From assembly GCA_964408795.1 (NCBI GenBank), contig CAYPAW010000102.1, positions 3,906 to 67,905 of the forward strand: a stretch of 64,000 nucleotides of DNA. Reading direction: 5' to 3'. Under the pieces are notes generated by a model. That model worked only from the letters and a program-made list of their open reading frames with translations. It had not been told where the DNA came from and ran no database searches. The translations under genes were made by a program, and so were the position numbers. The DNA is from JABMQB01 sp964408795 (GTDB lineage Bacteria > Bacteroidota > Bacteroidia > Bacteroidales > Prolixibacteraceae). Below are positions 28,741 through 38,364 of the stretch, piece after piece (within the stretch, counting starts at the first letter, position 1; the number at the start of each line of letters is the position of its first letter).

Positions 28741-28756
28741 CAGCCAAATTTTACGC

Positions 28757-29362
28757 ATGGAACTACGGAACAGAATAACAAAAGAAGCCACACACCAGTT
28801 TTTCCAATACGGGATCCGGAATGTAACCATGGAGGATATAGCCGTGTCGTTAGGAATTTCGAAACGTACTATCTATGAAACATTTAAAGACAAGAAGGAA
28901 TTAATACAAACCTGTCTGGAACATCTGAGCGAAGAACAGGATGGTCTTACACAGACGATATTGGAAGGATCCGGAAATGTTGTAGAAGCGATTTTTGCTT
29001 TTATGCAACTCAAAATAAAGGCAATCGATTCGATCCATCCCGCATTTCTTAAAGATCTGAAAAAGTATTATCCATGGATTTTTAACAGACTGCACAGTGC
29101 ACACACAGAAAAGGGGCATGACCTATCCCGCCGGTTTCTGGAAACCGGTATTCAGGAAGGAATTTTCAGGAAGGAGATCAATGTAGCCATCATAGTAAAA
29201 TTGTTTTTTGCCCAGATGAACCTGATTGCCGGAGAGAATTTATTCTCCCGGAATGAATACGACCTGAAGGATATTCTAAAGAATGTGGTAATAAATTACA
29301 TGAGAGGTATTTCCACAAAAAGGGGAATTGATCTTATCGATGATATGACAAATAAATTGTAA
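28757..29362 (+). CDS. TetR/AcrR family transcriptional regulator
   Basis: 201 residues. The N-terminal helix-turn-helix is clear (about 10-55): RITKEATHQFFQYGIRNVTM, EDIAVSLGISKRTIYETFKDKKEL. The C-terminal ~140 residues are an all-helical ligand-binding domain. It is the first gene before TolC, adaptor and RND genes in the same direction, 30 bases upstream of tolC, the usual place of a repressor of its own efflux pump. It most likely binds near its own promoter and is released by a pump substrate, but I see no clean palindrome there. Confidence 0.92.
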   Translation: MELRNRITKEATHQFFQYGIRNVTMEDIAVSLGISKRTIYETFKDKKELIQTCLEHLSEEQDGLTQTILEGSGNVVEAIFAFMQLKIKAIDSIHPAFLKDLKKYYPWIFNRLHSAHTEKGHDLSRRFLETGIQEGIFRKEINVAIIVKLFFAQMNLIAGENLFSRNEYDLKDILKNVVINYMRGISTKRGIDLIDDMTNKL

Positions 29363-29392
29363 TACTTTAAGTAAACCTTTACACATATAGCT

Positions 29393-30718
29393 ATGAGCAA
29401 ACCATTAATACGAATACGAATGAGAGGAAAACTTCTTATATTGATTGTGTTTTTTCTTTATGGAAATGGCATAGCACAGGAAAGGCTATCGCTCAGTGTG
29501 GAAGAAGCCAGGGAGTATGCGCTTGAATTTAACCGGACGGTTCAGAATGCAGAGCTTTCCGTACAGCAGTCACAGGAGCAACTCAGAGAAGCTATCGCAG
29601 CCGGATTGCCTCAGGTAAATGCAACTACCGATTACTCCAATGCCCTGGGGGCAGAAATAAGCATTCAGTTTGAAGAGGGGTTGGCTCCTACAAAGATCCC
29701 CATTAAACCTTCCAGCAATTTCAACCTGCAGGTGGGGCAGTTGATTTTCAATGCCAATTACTTCCTTGGCATCCAAAGTGCCAAATTATACCGGAACCTT
29801 TCCGAACGAAACCAGGAAAAAACAGAACGGGATATTGCCAGTCAGGTGATTCAAAGTTATTATTTGGTGCTGGTTTCAGGAGAATCCCTGAAGATACTTA
29901 AAAACAATGCCAAGAACCTGGAAGAGATCTACCGGAAAACCAAACCGATGGTGGATGTCGGGATGATGGAAAAGGTGGAACTGGATCAGTTATCTGTGCA
30001 GCTTAATTCCCTGAATAACTCGGTGAAATCCGCAGAACGCCAACTTGAAATGTCCCTGAATATGCTCAGGCTTCAGCTGGGAGTTTCGGCTGATACAGAA
30101 CTGGAATTGACCGATTCCCTCTCCGGACTTCTGGACGACAAGAACATGGAATATACCCTGGGCAGTACATTTGATTTAGCCGGGAATGTGGATTATCGGT
30201 TACTAAAAGTACAGGAACAAATGAATGAGAAACAGGTAACCATGCAAAAAGCCAATTACCTCCCTACTCTTTCGGGTTTTTATTCGTATACCTACAAATT
30301 ATTGAAACCTGCATTTGATATGTCGGCTCCTCACATGTTAGGATTGCAGCTGAATATCCCGATTTTTTCCAGTGGCGAACGACTTTCAAAATTAAAACAG
30401 GCAAAGTTAAGCCTGGAGACAACCCGGAACAACAAAGCTTTTCTTGAAGATCAGCTCTCCATCCAGTTCAAACAACTTCAGTTTAACCTACGAAGTGCAA
30501 TGGAAAGCTATGAAACCCAGAAGATGAACATTGAGGTATCCCGGAATGTGTACAACAGTCTGAAATCGAAGTATGAACAAGGGGTTATTTCCAGCCTTGA
30601 ACTCACAACAGCCGATAACAATTATCTGAATGCAGAATCGGATTACCTTTCGGCAATCTTTGAACTCCTGAATGCACAAAATGAATTAAATACGTTACTT
30701 GGAAATATAAACAATTAA
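29393..30718 (+). CDS. TolC-family outer-membrane efflux protein
   Basis: 441 residues; a signal peptide lies after the second in-frame ATG at 29420 (KLLILIVFFLYGNGIAQ), so that start is possible. Two internally related OEP repeats, rich in long amphipathic helices (YALEFNRTVQNAELSVQQSQ in the first; 'NVYNSLKSKYEQGVISSLEL' in the second), form the trans-periplasmic alpha-barrel. It provides the outer-membrane exit duct for the RND pump encoded two genes downstream; the adaptor gene begins 10 bases after its stop. Confidence 0.93.
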   Translation: MSKPLIRIRMRGKLLILIVFFLYGNGIAQERLSLSVEEAREYALEFNRTVQNAELSVQQSQEQLREAIAAGLPQVNATTDYSNALGAEISIQFEEGLAPTKIPIKPSSNFNLQVGQLIFNANYFLGIQSAKLYRNLSERNQEKTERDIASQVIQSYYLVLVSGESLKILKNNAKNLEEIYRKTKPMVDVGMMEKVELDQLSVQLNSLNNSVKSAERQLEMSLNMLRLQLGVSADTELELTDSLSGLLDDKNMEYTLGSTFDLAGNVDYRLLKVQEQMNEKQVTMQKANYLPTLSGFYSYTYKLLKPAFDMSAPHMLGLQLNIPIFSSGERLSKLKQAKLSLETTRNNKAFLEDQLSIQFKQLQFNLRSAMESYETQKMNIEVSRNVYNSLKSKYEQGVISSLELTTADNNYLNAESDYLSAIFELLNAQNELNTLLGNINN

Positions 30719-30728
30719 ACAATAAGAA

Positions 30729-31781
30729 ATGACACGATCAAAAGTTTGTATAGGCATATTGGCCGTTTTGATGGTTTTTACATCCTGCACCAATCAATCT
30801 GGCACCAGGAAAGATCCTCTTGAATCGACTGCTCCTTCTCAGGAGAGGGTACGCACGCTGTCATTAAATAGAGAGGAGATTTCGCGTTCTGTAGAATATT
30901 CATCTACTCTTCAGCCTTTCGAGGAGATTCACCTGGCGCCTGCAAGCCCCGGTAAAATTGAAACGATTCACGTGGATATAAGCGACAGGGTTCGCCAGGG
31001 AGACCTGTTGATAACCATGGACGATGCGCAGCTCATACAATCCAAAATTCAGCTCAATAACCTGGAAGTGGAAAAGAAAAGGCTGGAAGAACTGAGAAAA
31101 ACAGGAAGCATTGCACAGCAACAATATGACCAGTTGAATACCCAGTATGAATCCGTAAAGGAAAATGTTGAATTTCTGGCTGAAAACATTCATATTCATG
31201 CTCCTTTTAGCGGGATTGTTTCCGGGAGATATTTTGAATCCGGGGAGATCTATTCGGGAGCTCCCAATACCACAGCCGGAAAAGCAGCTATTCTCACAAT
31301 CATCCAGGTGGATCAGTTAAAAGCCGTGGTCAGCATTTCTGAGAAATATGTTCCGAACATTCACAAGAACATGAAGGTTGTTATCCAGGCTGATGTTTAT
31401 CCTGATCTTGAATTTTCAGGGGAAATTTTGAGGGTATACCCGACGATTAATCCCCAGACACGCACTTTTAATGTGGAGATTGGTCTGAACAATCCTTCGG
31501 GACAACTGAGACCGGGCATGTTTGCGCGGGTTACCATTGACATCGGCAAAACCGAAGTACTCATACTGCCTTCCATCGCGATTCTCAAGATGCAGGGATC
31601 CAATGTGCGCTACCTGTTTGTTGCTGAGAACAATAAAGCAAAACGAATTGAGGTAACCACCGGCAAACGGTTCGACGATAAAGTAGAAGTCATCTCCGAT
31701 GAACTGAAGGTTGGGGATGCCGTTATTGTAAGCGGACAAGCCAGGCTCCTGGATGGAATGGAAATAACGGTCGTTCAATAA
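30729..31781 (+). CDS. RND efflux periplasmic adaptor (membrane fusion) lipoprotein
   Basis: 350 residues with a lipoprotein signal ending at a cysteine (LMVFTSC, C20). Then come a biotinyl-lipoyl-like domain (about 60-100, VRQGDLLITMDDAQL), a short helical hairpin (100-145), the second lipoyl half (IHAPFSGIVSGRYFESGE), a beta-barrel and a membrane-proximal domain. This is the MFP/HlyD family order. The protein bridges the TolC duct and the RND transporter. Operon order tolC-adaptor-RND is typical of Bacteroidota. Confidence 0.93.
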   Translation: MTRSKVCIGILAVLMVFTSCTNQSGTRKDPLESTAPSQERVRTLSLNREEISRSVEYSSTLQPFEEIHLAPASPGKIETIHVDISDRVRQGDLLITMDDAQLIQSKIQLNNLEVEKKRLEELRKTGSIAQQQYDQLNTQYESVKENVEFLAENIHIHAPFSGIVSGRYFESGEIYSGAPNTTAGKAAILTIIQVDQLKAVVSISEKYVPNIHKNMKVVIQADVYPDLEFSGEILRVYPTINPQTRTFNVEIGLNNPSGQLRPGMFARVTIDIGKTEVLILPSIAILKMQGSNVRYLFVAENNKAKRIEVTTGKRFDDKVEVISDELKVGDAVIVSGQARLLDGMEITVVQ

Positions 31782-31817
31782 TCCTGTATGATTACCCGTA
31801 TCTAAAAGAATCCCATT

Positions 31818-34800
31818 ATGAGTATCTATAAAAGTGCAGTTAATAAACCGATAACCACGTTGATGGTCTTTGTTGCCATTGTGGTTATGGGCGTTTTTTC
31901 CTTCATCAATATTCCGGTCGATTTATATCCCGAGATCACCGCACCTTTTATTTCTGTGATGACCTCTTATCCGGGAGCCAATGCGGAAGAGATTGAAAAC
32001 AATGTGACCGAGGTACTGGAGAACGCTCTGAATTCGGTTGACAAACTCAATGAGATTACTTCCACTTCTTCCGACAATCTTTCGGTGATCATGCTGGAGT
32101 TTGAATGGGAAGTCGACCTGGATGAAGCATCCAACGACATACGCGATGTCATTGACATGGCGTATGACAACCTTCCGGATGATTGTCAACGGCCCATGAT
32201 CTTGAAATTCAATACCAGCATGATGCCCATCATTTTTTATGCGGTCACTGCAAACGAGAATTATTCTGGACTGGAGAAACTGATCGAAGAAAAAGTGGTC
32301 AATAATCTGAACAGAATCGATGGTGTCGGGTCGGTTTCGCTGGTTGGAAGTCCGCAACGGATGATCTATGTAGATGTGGATCCCAAGCGCCTGGATGCCT
32401 ACAATCTAACCCTGGAACAAATAGGCAGTGTGATTACAGCAGAAAACATGAACCTTCCCCTGGGAAACATCAAAATGGGAAAAATGAATTACCAGGTGCG
32501 TGTCCAGGGGGAATTCTCGGAAAGTGAACGGATAAAAAACCTGAAAATAGCCAGCTTTAACGGTCAGTCGGTTTTTGTTCGCGATGTGGCAACCGTGAAT
32601 GATACCCTGAAAGATATCACCCTGGTTGAACGAATCAACGGGGAAAAAGGAGCCCGGTTTTTTGTGATGAAACAATCAGGTGCCAATACGGTTGAAGTAG
32701 TGCGGGATATCAAGAAAACACTGGCCGAGTTAGAACCAACCTTACCTCCTGACATACAAATTCAGGAGATCTTCGATTCGTCAAAATTTATCAAAGGCTC
32801 CATCGGCAATCTTTCCTCGACCCTTATGTGGGCATTTTTGTTTGTCATTCTCATAGTTCTCTTTTTCCTCGGAAGGTGGAGAGCTACTTTCATCATTATT
32901 CTGACGATCCCGATCTCCCTGATTGTCTCTTTTATCTTTTTGTACCTTACCGATAGTTCGCTGAATGTGATTTCTTTATCTTCCCTGGCCATTGCCATAG
33001 GAATGGTTGTTGATGATGCCATTGTGGTGCTTGAAAATATTACACGCCATGTGGAGAGGGGAAGCAGTCCGAGAGAATCTGCTATTTATGCGACCAATGA
33101 AGTATGGCTGTCGGTGATTATCACCACCCTGGTTGTTGTAGCGGTTTTCCTTCCATTGACCCTGGTTTCCGGTATGACGGGTGTGCTTTTCAATGAATTG
33201 GGATGGATCGTTTCAATTACCGTGGTTACCTCAACGATTGCAGCCATATCGCTTACCCCCATGCTTGCATCCCGCTTTCTGCGGCTTACGAAAAACAAAA
33301 AAAGAAGAAAGTTCAGCTATGAAAATACCATTGAAAAATGGCTCACGAAGCTGGATATCTTTTATGAACACCTGCTTCGGAAACTTCTGCGCTTTAAAAC
33401 AGCAACGGTCATCGTAACTTTTCTGATCTTTCTGTCATCCCTGGTTCTGTTAAATTTCATCGGTACGGATTTCATGCCTGAAGCCGACGAAAGCAGGTTG
33501 TCGGCTGTCATTGAACTTCAAACCGGAACCCGGGTGGAAGAATCCCTGAAAATTTCAGAAAAGCTGGAAGAGATCATTCGGGAGCGCTATTCGGAAGTTG
33601 ATCTTATTTCCTCCTCCACCGGATCGGATGAAGAAGGCAGTATGTTGTCGCTTTTTGGTACCACCGGTTCTCACATCATTAATTTCACCCTCCGTTTAAA
33701 AGACCCGGATCAACGGGAACGTACCATTTGGGAAATAGCCGATGATTTCCGGGAGCAAATAGCCCTGTTCCCGGAGGTGATCACTTCAACAGTATCCACA
33801 ACCGGACAGGGTTTTGGATCCAGTACGGTGGATATAGAGATCTACGGGTATGATTTTGATCTGACCAACCAATATGCCAGTCAGGTTTTTGAACGGATGC
33901 AAAAACTCAATGGTACCAAAGATGTGACCATCAGCAGAAAAAATGATAAACCGGAATTGCAAATTGTGTTTGACCGGGATAAACTTCTGGAACATGGATT
34001 AACTACCGGTCAATTGGCCACTTTTATCCGAAACAGAGTAAACGGACTCATGCCTTCTTATTATAAAGAAGAAGGCGAAGAATACGAAATCCGAATCAGG
34101 TTGGAGGAAAAATACCGGAATACAACATCCGATTTGGAGGATATGACCTTTATGACTCCGTCCGGGCAGCCCATTAAGTTAAAAGAGCTGGGGACGATCC
34201 AGGAGTACTGGTCGCCGCCAAGTATTGATCATAAACGTAAGGAGCGAATTGTAACCATCTCCGCTTTACCGGATAAGATTTCCCTGGGACAGCTGGCTGC
34301 AGCTATTCAAACGGAACTCGCTGAAATTGAACAACCCCGGGAGATTGTTACTTCGGTGGGAGGAGCCTTTGAAGATCAACAGGAATCCTTTGCCGACCTG
34401 GCTATGTTGCTTGTACTTAGTATAGTACTTGTTTTTATTGTGATGGCTTCCCAGTTCGAATCCTTCCGGATGCCGTTTATTATTATGTTTTCAATCCCCT
34501 TTGCCTTTACTGGTGTGATCTATGCCCTGCTGATCACCCAAACGACCTTAAGCATTATTGCAGCCCTGGGGGCTGTCTTACTGGTCGGTATCGTAGTTAA
34601 AAACGGGATTGTTCTGGTCGATTACATAAACCTGATGCGTGAACGGGATTATGAACTTTATGAAGCAATTGCTCTCTCGGGAAAATCCAGGCTCAGACCG
34701 GTGCTGATGACTGCTTTGACAACCATCCTCGGGATGCTTCCACTGGCTCTCAGTACCGGTGAAGGGTCTGAAATATGGAAACCCCTCGGAATCACTGTCA

Positions 34801-34931
34801 TTGGAGGGTTGGTCTTTTCAACTCTGGTAACCATGATCATTGTGCCGGTAATGTATGCGTTAATCGTAGGAAAGAAAAACCGGAAGAAAAAAGATAAAGT
34901 ACGAAAGCATTTTGTTTTCATGGATCAATAA
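31818..34931 (+). CDS. RND efflux transporter permease (AcrB/MexB-like)
   Basis: 1037 residues, the full length of the HAE-type RND family. The N-terminal segment NKPITTLMVFVAIVVMGVFS is TM1; the proton-relay aspartates of TM4 are D399-D400 in GMVVDDAIVVLENI; two large periplasmic loops lie at about 35-330 and 560-860, and a second TM bundle follows with GIVVKNGIVLVDYINLMRER. It exports toxic amphiphiles such as antibiotics, bile salts or dyes in exchange for protons. It follows the adaptor gene by 36 bases and precedes the PG0541-family gene. Substrate range is not predictable here. Confidence 0.95.
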   Translation: MSIYKSAVNKPITTLMVFVAIVVMGVFSFINIPVDLYPEITAPFISVMTSYPGANAEEIENNVTEVLENALNSVDKLNEITSTSSDNLSVIMLEFEWEVDLDEASNDIRDVIDMAYDNLPDDCQRPMILKFNTSMMPIIFYAVTANENYSGLEKLIEEKVVNNLNRIDGVGSVSLVGSPQRMIYVDVDPKRLDAYNLTLEQIGSVITAENMNLPLGNIKMGKMNYQVRVQGEFSESERIKNLKIASFNGQSVFVRDVATVNDTLKDITLVERINGEKGARFFVMKQSGANTVEVVRDIKKTLAELEPTLPPDIQIQEIFDSSKFIKGSIGNLSSTLMWAFLFVILIVLFFLGRWRATFIIILTIPISLIVSFIFLYLTDSSLNVISLSSLAIAIGMVVDDAIVVLENITRHVERGSSPRESAIYATNEVWLSVIITTLVVVAVFLPLTLVSGMTGVLFNELGWIVSITVVTSTIAAISLTPMLASRFLRLTKNKKRRKFSYENTIEKWLTKLDIFYEHLLRKLLRFKTATVIVTFLIFLSSLVLLNFIGTDFMPEADESRLSAVIELQTGTRVEESLKISEKLEEIIRERYSEVDLISSSTGSDEEGSMLSLFGTTGSHIINFTLRLKDPDQRERTIWEIADDFREQIALFPEVITSTVSTTGQGFGSSTVDIEIYGYDFDLTNQYASQVFERMQKLNGTKDVTISRKNDKPELQIVFDRDKLLEHGLTTGQLATFIRNRVNGLMPSYYKEEGEEYEIRIRLEEKYRNTTSDLEDMTFMTPSGQPIKLKELGTIQEYWSPPSIDHKRKERIVTISALPDKISLGQLAAAIQTELAEIEQPREIVTSVGGAFEDQQESFADLAMLLVLSIVLVFIVMASQFESFRMPFIIMFSIPFAFTGVIYALLITQTTLSIIAALGAVLLVGIVVKNGIVLVDYINLMRERDYELYEAIALSGKSRLRPVLMTALTTILGMLPLALSTGEGSEIWKPLGITVIGGLVFSTLVTMIIVPVMYALIVGKKNRKKKDKVRKHFVFMDQ

Positions 34932-35049
34932 CAGGTCAATATCAACCCTTTGAAAATGAATAACAGGAGTTTCACAGACCATGAAAACGGAATATGCATT
35001 GAGTGCCCTATATGCCAGAACAACAAAATTCCAAAATAATTTTACACAC

Positions 35050-35343
35050 ATGAAAGCTGTATTGATAGTCTTTAACCAGACAAATACCGAACGGGTTGAA
35101 TATATGTTCGACAGGCTGGGAATAAGGGGATATACCTGGTGGAACGATGTCCTGGGACGCGGATCCGAAACGGGAGAGCCCCGGATGGGAACCCATACCT
35201 GGCCGGAAATCAACTGCGCTACTCTTTCGGTTATCCCGGATGAGAAAGTGGATGAATTGCTTGAAAACGTGAAAAAAATGGATAACATCCATAAAGAAGT
35301 GGGAGTCCGCGCTTTTGTGTGGGATGTGGAAAAAACGGTTTGA
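35050..35343 (+). CDS. PG0541-family transporter-associated protein
   Basis: 97 residues from ATG 35050. The open frame extends to 34981, but the conserved protein starts MKAVLIVFNQTNTERVEYMF, as in other Bacteroidota. The motifs LGIRGYTWWNDVLGRGS, 'MGTHTWPEINCA' and VGVRAFVWDVE are characteristic. The family resembles the nitrogen-regulatory PII/CutA-like ferredoxin fold and is almost always the last gene of an RND efflux operon. It lies 118 bases after the pump gene. A regulatory or assembly role is assumed; none is proven. Confidence 0.88.
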   Translation: MKAVLIVFNQTNTERVEYMFDRLGIRGYTWWNDVLGRGSETGEPRMGTHTWPEINCATLSVIPDEKVDELLENVKKMDNIHKEVGVRAFVWDVEKTV

Positions 35344-35459
35344 ATCCTCCCCCATTCTTCTCTGGAAACAGATTAGCATTGATCATGAAAATCCGGAATC
35401 AGGTTGAGTGCATACTGCTTGTCGTTGATCGGTTGAAGGTATAAACCCAGCTGGCGGGT

Positions 35460-36710
35460 TTAAGGTTCCATGCCCATGGCTTTTATGTAGCCTTCGTTGA
35501 TGGTTGTTTTTTCAAAAGCCAGGTTCTCGATCAATTCCCTCATGGCCTGTTTTACCTGTTCCTGATCGGGTCGTGCCTGTCTGATTTCTGCAAAAGTATG
35601 CCGTGGACTTTCGGTATATTTCCTCAGTAGTTCCCAGTTTTCAGGCGTCGGGATGGTTCGCATGCAACGATCACTTCCCATTTTTTTATAGGGCCAGTAG
35701 GTCCATCCGATGTTGTTTCTGTTCATGAGGCGGGTCCATGCTGCAATCCATTCAAAGGTGTTTTCACCGGTTTCCCCCATGTACATTGGCAGATTAACAG
35801 AATCCCGGAAATCAACAAAATCCTGGATGTTGGTCTGCAAGGTATCGCACCAGTACCGGTGACAGGTATACAGGATCTTATCGTCAAATTTCGAATCAGT
35901 AAAAACAGAAAAATTGCTGTTCCACTGAGCTCCTCCCAACAGGATAATATGATTTTTGTCCACTTCACGAATTGCTGTAACGGCTTTTTTGTACAGAGGT
36001 TCCAGTTGAGAATTCAACTTGTCATAATCTTCTTCGAAATAGGTAGCAATGGGCTCGTTCAACAAATCATATCCCAAAATTACGGGTTCCTTGCTGTAAT
36101 GTTCAGCAATGCGCTTCCAGATATCCACAAACAGCTCCTGGCTTTCCTGGCTTACAAAAAGCCATGGATATCCGTAGCTGTCGTCGATGTTATCGCCGGT
36201 TTGCCCGCCGGGTGCATCGTGCATATCCAGGATCAGGTAGAGACCGGATTCACGGCACCATTCTACGAGACTGTCCATGCGGGCAAAACCATCCTGGTTT
36301 GCTGAAAGCCCCATAAAATCCTCATGGGTGAATAGTTTGTAGTGGAATGGTATCCGTAGGGTATTCATTCCAGTGGATTGGATGTACCGGATGTCTTCAC
36401 GGGTTATGTACCGGTCCTTGAACTCACGCCAGAACCAATGGGTAAAATCAGGTCCTGTCATTTCTTTAAATGCTTCATCAATTAAACGGGCTGAACTTGC
36501 CTGACTGAACCGGAACATGTATCCTTCGGGATTGAGCCAGTTACCCAGGTTGATTCCCTGAATGAAGAATTTCTCCCCGTCAGGGGTAAGAAGATCCGGA
36601 CCTGAAACAGCAATAAAACCGCTGGGTTGTTTCAGGGTTTCTTTCTCAGTGCAAAAATTCAGGGTGAATACAAAGAGAACAATCAATAGAAAGTAAGCAA
36701 GATTCTTCAT
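35460..36710 (-). CDS. GH5 glycoside hydrolase (cellulase/glucanase family), lipoprotein
   Basis: 416 residues from ATG 36710; a longer frame to 36815 lacks a signal peptide at its own start. The lipoprotein signal ends at C20 (VFTLNFC). The GH5 barrel has QGINLGNWLNPEGYMF, 'MDMHDAPGGQ'-like LILDMHDAPGG, acid/base E219 in YDLLNEPIA and nucleophile E313 in MYMGETGENT. This sub-type resembles exo-beta-1,3-glucanases and related beta-glucan enzymes of GH5. It sits 115 bases past the -strand fucose genes' promoter-distal end and is transcribed in the same direction, so it may be part of the same locus. The substrate is not determined. Confidence 0.9.
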   Translation of the reverse strand: MKNLAYFLLIVLFVFTLNFCTEKETLKQPSGFIAVSGPDLLTPDGEKFFIQGINLGNWLNPEGYMFRFSQASSARLIDEAFKEMTGPDFTHWFWREFKDRYITREDIRYIQSTGMNTLRIPFHYKLFTHEDFMGLSANQDGFARMDSLVEWCRESGLYLILDMHDAPGGQTGDNIDDSYGYPWLFVSQESQELFVDIWKRIAEHYSKEPVILGYDLLNEPIATYFEEDYDKLNSQLEPLYKKAVTAIREVDKNHIILLGGAQWNSNFSVFTDSKFDDKILYTCHRYWCDTLQTNIQDFVDFRDSVNLPMYMGETGENTFEWIAAWTRLMNRNNIGWTYWPYKKMGSDRCMRTIPTPENWELLRKYTESPRHTFAEIRQARPDQEQVKQAMRELIENLAFEKTTINEGYIKAMGMEP

Positions 36711-36911
36711 AAGGTTAGGTATTGAATAGTTCTCTATAAAATTAAGGAATTTTCCCCATTTTAAAAAACGACGATGGATTGTTTTAAAGGTATAGGGGAA
36801 AAAGGGACTCAACAAACCCCTTCCCGAGACGTTTGGGCTTGTTATGGGGAATAAGGAACGGGGATCCCTTTATGGAACGGGACAGGATGCTGATTTCAAC
36901 CAAACGTTTTT

Positions 36912-38345
36912 TTAGTTCCCTTGAATTTCCGGTTGTTTGCGGCAAATTACGGATCCGTAGAAAGCAATGATCAGAAAAGCGAATGCCGGTACCCAGTAAG
37001 CCAGTTTGATGCTTCCGGACTGGTCCGAAACAATCCCCTGAATTTGCGTTAGTACAGCCGCTCCGGCGATGGCCATAACCATTCCGGATCCGCCGATTTT
37101 TGTATCGTCCTTTAATCCGCGGATTCCCAATGCATAAATGGTCGGGAACATAAGAGACATGCAGAAAGAGATTCCCATCAGGGCATACACTCCTGCATAC
37201 CCGGATGCATAAATGGTAATTACACTACAGGCAACTGCTATCAGGGCAAGTCCGGCAAGCATCATTCGTGGTTTAATCATTCGCATAAGGGCGGTACAGC
37301 TGAAACGGCCTATGACAAACAATATAAGCGACATGATGTAGTAGGTTGCTCCTGCTTGTTCAGCTGTTCGGGGTAACAGGGAAGTAAGTCCGATGGCTTC
37401 CATCACCCGATAAAAACCGGCGGCTAACGGTTCTGTTGAGCGAAGTTCTGCAATAATTGCATCCGTCGAAGGAGCAGGTCCCAGTCCGCTGACGATGGCA
37501 TCCAGATTGAGTTGCTGCATTACGTAGCGGATGGTGAAAGACCAAACGGCTATTTGAGCCCCCACATAGAAAAACTGGGCTATCACGCCCCACACATAGT
37601 TTCTGTTTCTCATCAGTCTCCGTAAGGTCCCGGAGAAATCCAGCTTTTTGTCTTCTTCTTTCAGGTAAGGCATCCGGGTAAACCAGATCATCAGTAGAAT
37701 GATTACCATAATAAGACCTACCCCCATATAGGCCATGGTTACCGCATTGAGTTCAGCCCCCTGGATCGTAGCCAACTCATAGGTTGAAATGGATGCCCGT
37801 TCAGCAGCACCCATGGTATTCAATTTGGATAGTACAAAGATCTGGCTGATGATAACTCCGGTAATGGCCCCGAAGGGATTAAAGGACTGGGAAAAATTCA
37901 ATCGTTGGGTAGCAGTCGACTCCGGGCCGATGGCATATACATAAGAGTTTGAGGAAGTCTCCAGAACCGAAAGTCCGGCAAAAAGAACGAAAATTGCAAA
38001 AAGAAACATGAAAAAACCGATTCCCATATTTCCTTCGGAAACCAACATTGCCGGATAAAAAAGAAAAGCTCCGGTAGCATACAGGACCAATCCCAACATA
38101 ACCCCCGATTTATAGGAAAACCGTTTTATAAAAAGAGCCCCGGGAAGAGCACAAAAACCATATCCGAGTAGGTAACAGGCTACCTGGATCCAGGCTGTTT
38201 TGGTGTCTGTAAGGCTCATGATTCGCTTAAAGGCGGCCAGCATGGTGTCCGTCAGGTTATTCGGAACTCCCCAGGCAAAAAAGAGGGAGGTAAGCAAAAT
38301 AAAGGGCCATACAATGCCTTTCGGGATAATGCGTTCCTTTTCCAT
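36912..38345 (-). CDS. fucP: L-fucose:H+ symporter (FucP family MFS permease)
   Basis: 477 residues from ATG 38345 (MEKERIIPKG); the open frame continues upstream to 38474 but overlaps fucI. Twelve hydrophobic segments and the FucP-type N-terminal block FFAWGVPNNLTDTMLAAF are visible, along with the 'LETSSNSYVYAIGPE' motif of the sugar-binding half. It imports L-fucose, or a close relative such as L-galactose, with protons across the inner membrane. It is 19 bases downstream of fucI, clearly in the same operon. Two central loops are longer than in E. coli FucP. Confidence 0.92.
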   Translation of the reverse strand: MEKERIIPKGIVWPFILLTSLFFAWGVPNNLTDTMLAAFKRIMSLTDTKTAWIQVACYLLGYGFCALPGALFIKRFSYKSGVMLGLVLYATGAFLFYPAMLVSEGNMGIGFFMFLFAIFVLFAGLSVLETSSNSYVYAIGPESTATQRLNFSQSFNPFGAITGVIISQIFVLSKLNTMGAAERASISTYELATIQGAELNAVTMAYMGVGLIMVIILLMIWFTRMPYLKEEDKKLDFSGTLRRLMRNRNYVWGVIAQFFYVGAQIAVWSFTIRYVMQQLNLDAIVSGLGPAPSTDAIIAELRSTEPLAAGFYRVMEAIGLTSLLPRTAEQAGATYYIMSLILFVIGRFSCTALMRMIKPRMMLAGLALIAVACSVITIYASGYAGVYALMGISFCMSLMFPTIYALGIRGLKDDTKIGGSGMVMAIAGAAVLTQIQGIVSDQSGSIKLAYWVPAFAFLIIAFYGSVICRKQPEIQGN

Positions 38346-38364
38346 CCGTCGTTTTTTTTTGATA

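Larger units (their letters stand above)
28231..28756. other. Intergenic region between bTHX and tetR-like gene
   Basis: 526 bases. It holds the bTHX promoter side, a pyrimidine-rich tract on the plus strand (28300-28400), an inverted repeat (28517-28546), one copy of a direct repeat (28567-28617) and the efflux-operon promoter (28708-28740). Frames here are short and unconvincing. Confidence 0.55.

Noticed and set aside
34981..35049. Extended start for the PG0541-family protein
   Set aside because: The family begins at MKAVLIVFNQ (35050); the extension is not conserved-looking.
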